37,316 bases of DNA from an uncultured Bacteroidales bacterium (GTDB lineage: Bacteria; Bacteroidota; Bacteroidia; Bacteroidales; Paludibacteraceae), in contig CAMHQP010000011.1 of assembly GCA_946187555.1 (NCBI GenBank), positions 1-37,316 on the forward strand. The letters run 5' to 3'. Below, piece after piece: positions 34,993 through 37,316 of the stretch. Every line of letters starts with the position of its first letter. Position 1 is the first letter of the stretch. The notes below the pieces were generated by a model. That model saw nothing but the letters and a program-made list of their open reading frames with translations, was not told the DNA's origin and did not search any database. The position numbers and the translations under genes are program-made.

Positions 34993-36578
34993 ACAATTGC
35001 TAATCCAACTAAAATACTACAAATAGCAATCAACCACTTCTTCCAAGCAGCCATGCCTTTCTTTACCTTCGGTAACTTCACGATCGGGAATGCTACCTGC
35101 TCGGTCAGCGTACGTCCGAACGGTACACTGATGATCGCGTCGGCGTTGATCGCCCAGCCGTTCGCGTTAAGCACCGGAGCCAGATTACGACGACGCAGTT
35201 TGAGATAGGCCATGATCATACTCGGACCACTGATAACGAGCAAGATACAAACGAACACGATGATGTATTGCCACCAGTGGAAACCACGCATGCCTTCTGC
35301 TACGCTCACCAGCGCTGCACCGATCATGCCTAACGCCATACCGATGGCAGCAAAGATACCGGCAAATTTCGCAATATCGAAGGCTTGTTGCTTCTCCGCA
35401 TTCGGATCGGTGGCTGCATCCGCTTTGGCGGTCAGGTCACCAAATGCTTTCGCGTCTTTCTCGGCGGCCGACTTATTGATCTTCTCCTCAATCCAGTTGG
35501 AGAACTTGCGATACGGTGTCCAGAAAGCCTGACGAATCGAGATCGGGTTGTCGATGATCTTCGTTACCGTTGCATCGTAATCGAGCCCGTTGTTATCGTA
35601 GAACACGGCATTCTTGCCGATACTCAGGTTGTTCACCTCTCCCTGCGTCATAGCCGCTACAATCTGCGCGGTCTTGCCGGTCTTCTGGTTCACGCAGTTA
35701 CAATAAATCAGGTACATACCACTCAACGGTGCCTGTGCATCGTGTTTGGCCATGTCATGTACGCGCATACACAACTTGCACGCACGCTGATCAATAATGA
35801 GTGTACCTGCCTCGAACGAGGCCACGGTAGCATCGTCGCGGTCATAGAAATCCTCCAGCGTCACGAAATTACGCAACAGACGATAGAAATCGCGATGGAT
35901 CAACAGCAATTTGCGCAGCGGCATGAACTCTGCCTTTGCGGCAGCAAGTGCATCGGCATTGGCGGTCTCAGCAGCAGCTTTAGCTGCTTCCCAGTCCGCA
36001 ATCTGCTTGCCCATTGCCAAGAAATCTTTCTCTTTCATGCCCGGTTTCGGAGCGTCTTCCGGAATAAGCGCCAGACCGAGTTTCTGCAGTTTCTCCTGCT
36101 CGAAATAAGCAGCGTACTCTGCACTCTTTTCCTTATAAGCAGCGATCACATCTGCCTCTAACGGCGCAGCCGGAATAGCCTGCTCCTCGATGGTCACAGC
36201 GTCAATCGCTGCCTGCACATCAGCCAGACTTACCTTGCCGTCTTTCTGTAACCGTTCACCGATAACCCGTAGTCCCTCGTCAGCGATATTTTCAATATCG
36301 ATGACATCGCTCTGCTCGAACAAACTCTTCGGCTCCTTCAGCGCCGCGCACAAGTAATTGGCTGTCGCGATCACCTCTTCCACACGCAGTTTGCCGTCGC
36401 CGTCAAGGTCCATCAGACTCAATGAGTCGCTGCTGATCTCCAGGCCTGTAGTCGGACAACTCAGTACCGTCCACATCTTCTTGTCCAACTCGCCTAAATG
36501 GCGGATATCCTCCGCCGATTGAATACGCACGCGGGTCACACCACCCACATTCGCAAAACTCCAATTGTACTTAGCCAT
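34938..36578 (-). CDS. Membrane-anchored protein with EF-hand loop
   Basis: 546 aa; DLDGDGKLRVEE EF-hand loop, two C-terminal hydrophobic regions, Cys-rich tail. Confidence 0.7.
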   Translation of the reverse strand: MAKYNWSFANVGGVTRVRIQSAEDIRHLGELDKKMWTVLSCPTTGLEISSDSLSLMDLDGDGKLRVEEVIATANYLCAALKEPKSLFEQSDVIDIENIADEGLRVIGERLQKDGKVSLADVQAAIDAVTIEEQAIPAAPLEADVIAAYKEKSAEYAAYFEQEKLQKLGLALIPEDAPKPGMKEKDFLAMGKQIADWEAAKAAAETANADALAAAKAEFMPLRKLLLIHRDFYRLLRNFVTLEDFYDRDDATVASFEAGTLIIDQRACKLCMRVHDMAKHDAQAPLSGMYLIYCNCVNQKTGKTAQIVAAMTQGEVNNLSIGKNAVFYDNNGLDYDATVTKIIDNPISIRQAFWTPYRKFSNWIEEKINKSAAEKDAKAFGDLTAKADAATDPNAEKQQAFDIAKFAGIFAAIGMALGMIGAALVSVAEGMRGFHWWQYIIVFVCILLVISGPSMIMAYLKLRRRNLAPVLNANGWAINADAIISVPFGRTLTEQVAFPIVKLPKVKKGMAAWKKWLIAICSILVGLAIVCGILHLCGFCWHCLCFH

Positions 36579-36614
36579 ATTATCTCAATTTAACAATTTT
36601 CACAAAAATCGGTG

Positions 36615-36645
36615 CAAAAGTACAAAAAAATTTGCACATATGCAA
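36615..36645 (-). promoter_or_regulatory. Promoter of the EF-hand gene
   Basis: Minus TTG-N20-TACTTTTG; shares TTGCACATATGCAA (36632-36645). Confidence 0.75.
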
Positions 36646-36662
36646 AAAAAATCGTACCTTTG
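36632..36662 (+). promoter_or_regulatory. Promoter of rpsA
   Basis: TTG-N20-TACCTTTG. Confidence 0.75.
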
Positions 36663-36732
36663 CACGCTTTTTTCGCTGAGATAGTGAAAAGAGGCTAACA
36701 TGTTTAACCCTTTAACGGGACTTCTAGGACGA

Positions 36733-36757
36733 CCTAGGAATACCTAGGAATACCTAG
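36733..36757. repeat. 10-bp tandem repeat in the rpsA leader
   Basis: CCTAGGAATA CCTAGGAATA CCTAG. Confidence 0.8.
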
Positions 36758-36781
36758 TTCCCACCTAATCATTCTACCACA

Positions 36782-37316
36782 ATGGCAGAAAATCTTTCTC
36801 TCCAGAACTTCGACTGGGATGCCTATGAAGCTCAACAGCAAGGCACAAAAAACGAAGAAGAAATCCAAAAGTATAATGACACCCTGAGCGCCATCAAGGA
36901 CAACGAAGTCGTTGAGGGTACCGTCATCAGTATCAACAAACGCGAAGTCGTTGTTAACGTAGGCTACAAGTCGGACGGTATCGTTCCGGCATCTGAGTTC
37001 CGTTACAACCCCGAGCTCAAGGTAGGCGACAAAGTAGAAGTCTACATCAAGAGCCAGGAGGACAAGAAGGGCCAACTCGTGCTCTCGCACAATGAGGCAC
37101 GCACCGCTCGCGCTTGGGACCGCGTTAACGAGGCTTACAACGCAGGTGAGATCGTTACCGGTTACATCAAATGGCGTTCGAAAGGCGGCATGATCGTGGA
37201 CGTTCTCGGTATGGAAGCATTCCTCCCGGGTAGCCAGATCGACGTGAAGCCGGTTCGCGATTACGACATCCTCGTCGGCAAGACGATGGAGTTCAAGATC
37301 GTCAAACTCAATCCGG
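36782..37316 (+). CDS. rpsA: 30S ribosomal protein S1, 5' part (runs off window)
   Basis: MAENLSLQNFDWDAYE..., S1 repeats VVEGTVISINKREVVVNVGYKSDGIVPASEF; open at window end. Confidence 0.95.
   Translation, partial: MAENLSLQNFDWDAYEAQQQGTKNEEEIQKYNDTLSAIKDNEVVEGTVISINKREVVVNVGYKSDGIVPASEFRYNPELKVGDKVEVYIKSQEDKKGQLVLSHNEARTARAWDRVNEAYNAGEIVTGYIKWRSKGGMIVDVLGMEAFLPGSQIDVKPVRDYDILVGKTMEFKIVKLNP

Noticed and set aside
1-37316. tRNA, rRNA, transposase, integrase or phage genes
   Set aside because: None recognised by eye on either strand; a tRNAscan/HMM run would be needed to exclude small or degraded ones.

Overview
The window is a compact, gene-dense stretch of a Bacteroidota (probably Bacteroidales) chromosome, inferred from protein families and from promoters matching TTG-N20-TAnnTTTG. 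Housekeeping genes: valS, ffh, folD, prfA, rsmE, dut, rlmH, nadC, a trmH/spoU-type gene, a short rimM-like gene and the 5' part of rpsA. There are also envelope, lipoprotein and TonB-receptor genes. The main accessory block (about 10.7-20.4 kb) has a TonB receptor divergent from a run of porin, imelysin (M75), di-heme cytochrome c oxidoreductase and a compact ResB/CcsA-type haem-ligation protein. It is followed by a gene fusing a ScdA/YtfE-like hemerythrin sensor to a LuxR-type HTH. Between the TonB receptor and porin lies about 1.1 kb of decayed sequence with a frameshifted ORF, a gene fragment, a tandem repeat ending on an ATG, and a candidate small RNA or attenuator. The most unusual signal is a set of short arrays of different sequence but the same 7-bp period. 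They sit at gene edges or inside genes and supply start codons, stop codons, signal-peptide residues and loop residues. A second repeat family (CTCCCCC..ATGGGGG..GGGGGCTTC) occurs three times, twice inside coding sequence. A palindrome, TTGCATATATGCAA, places -33 elements on both strands and seems to drive two divergent gene pairs. All calls were made by eye without database searches.
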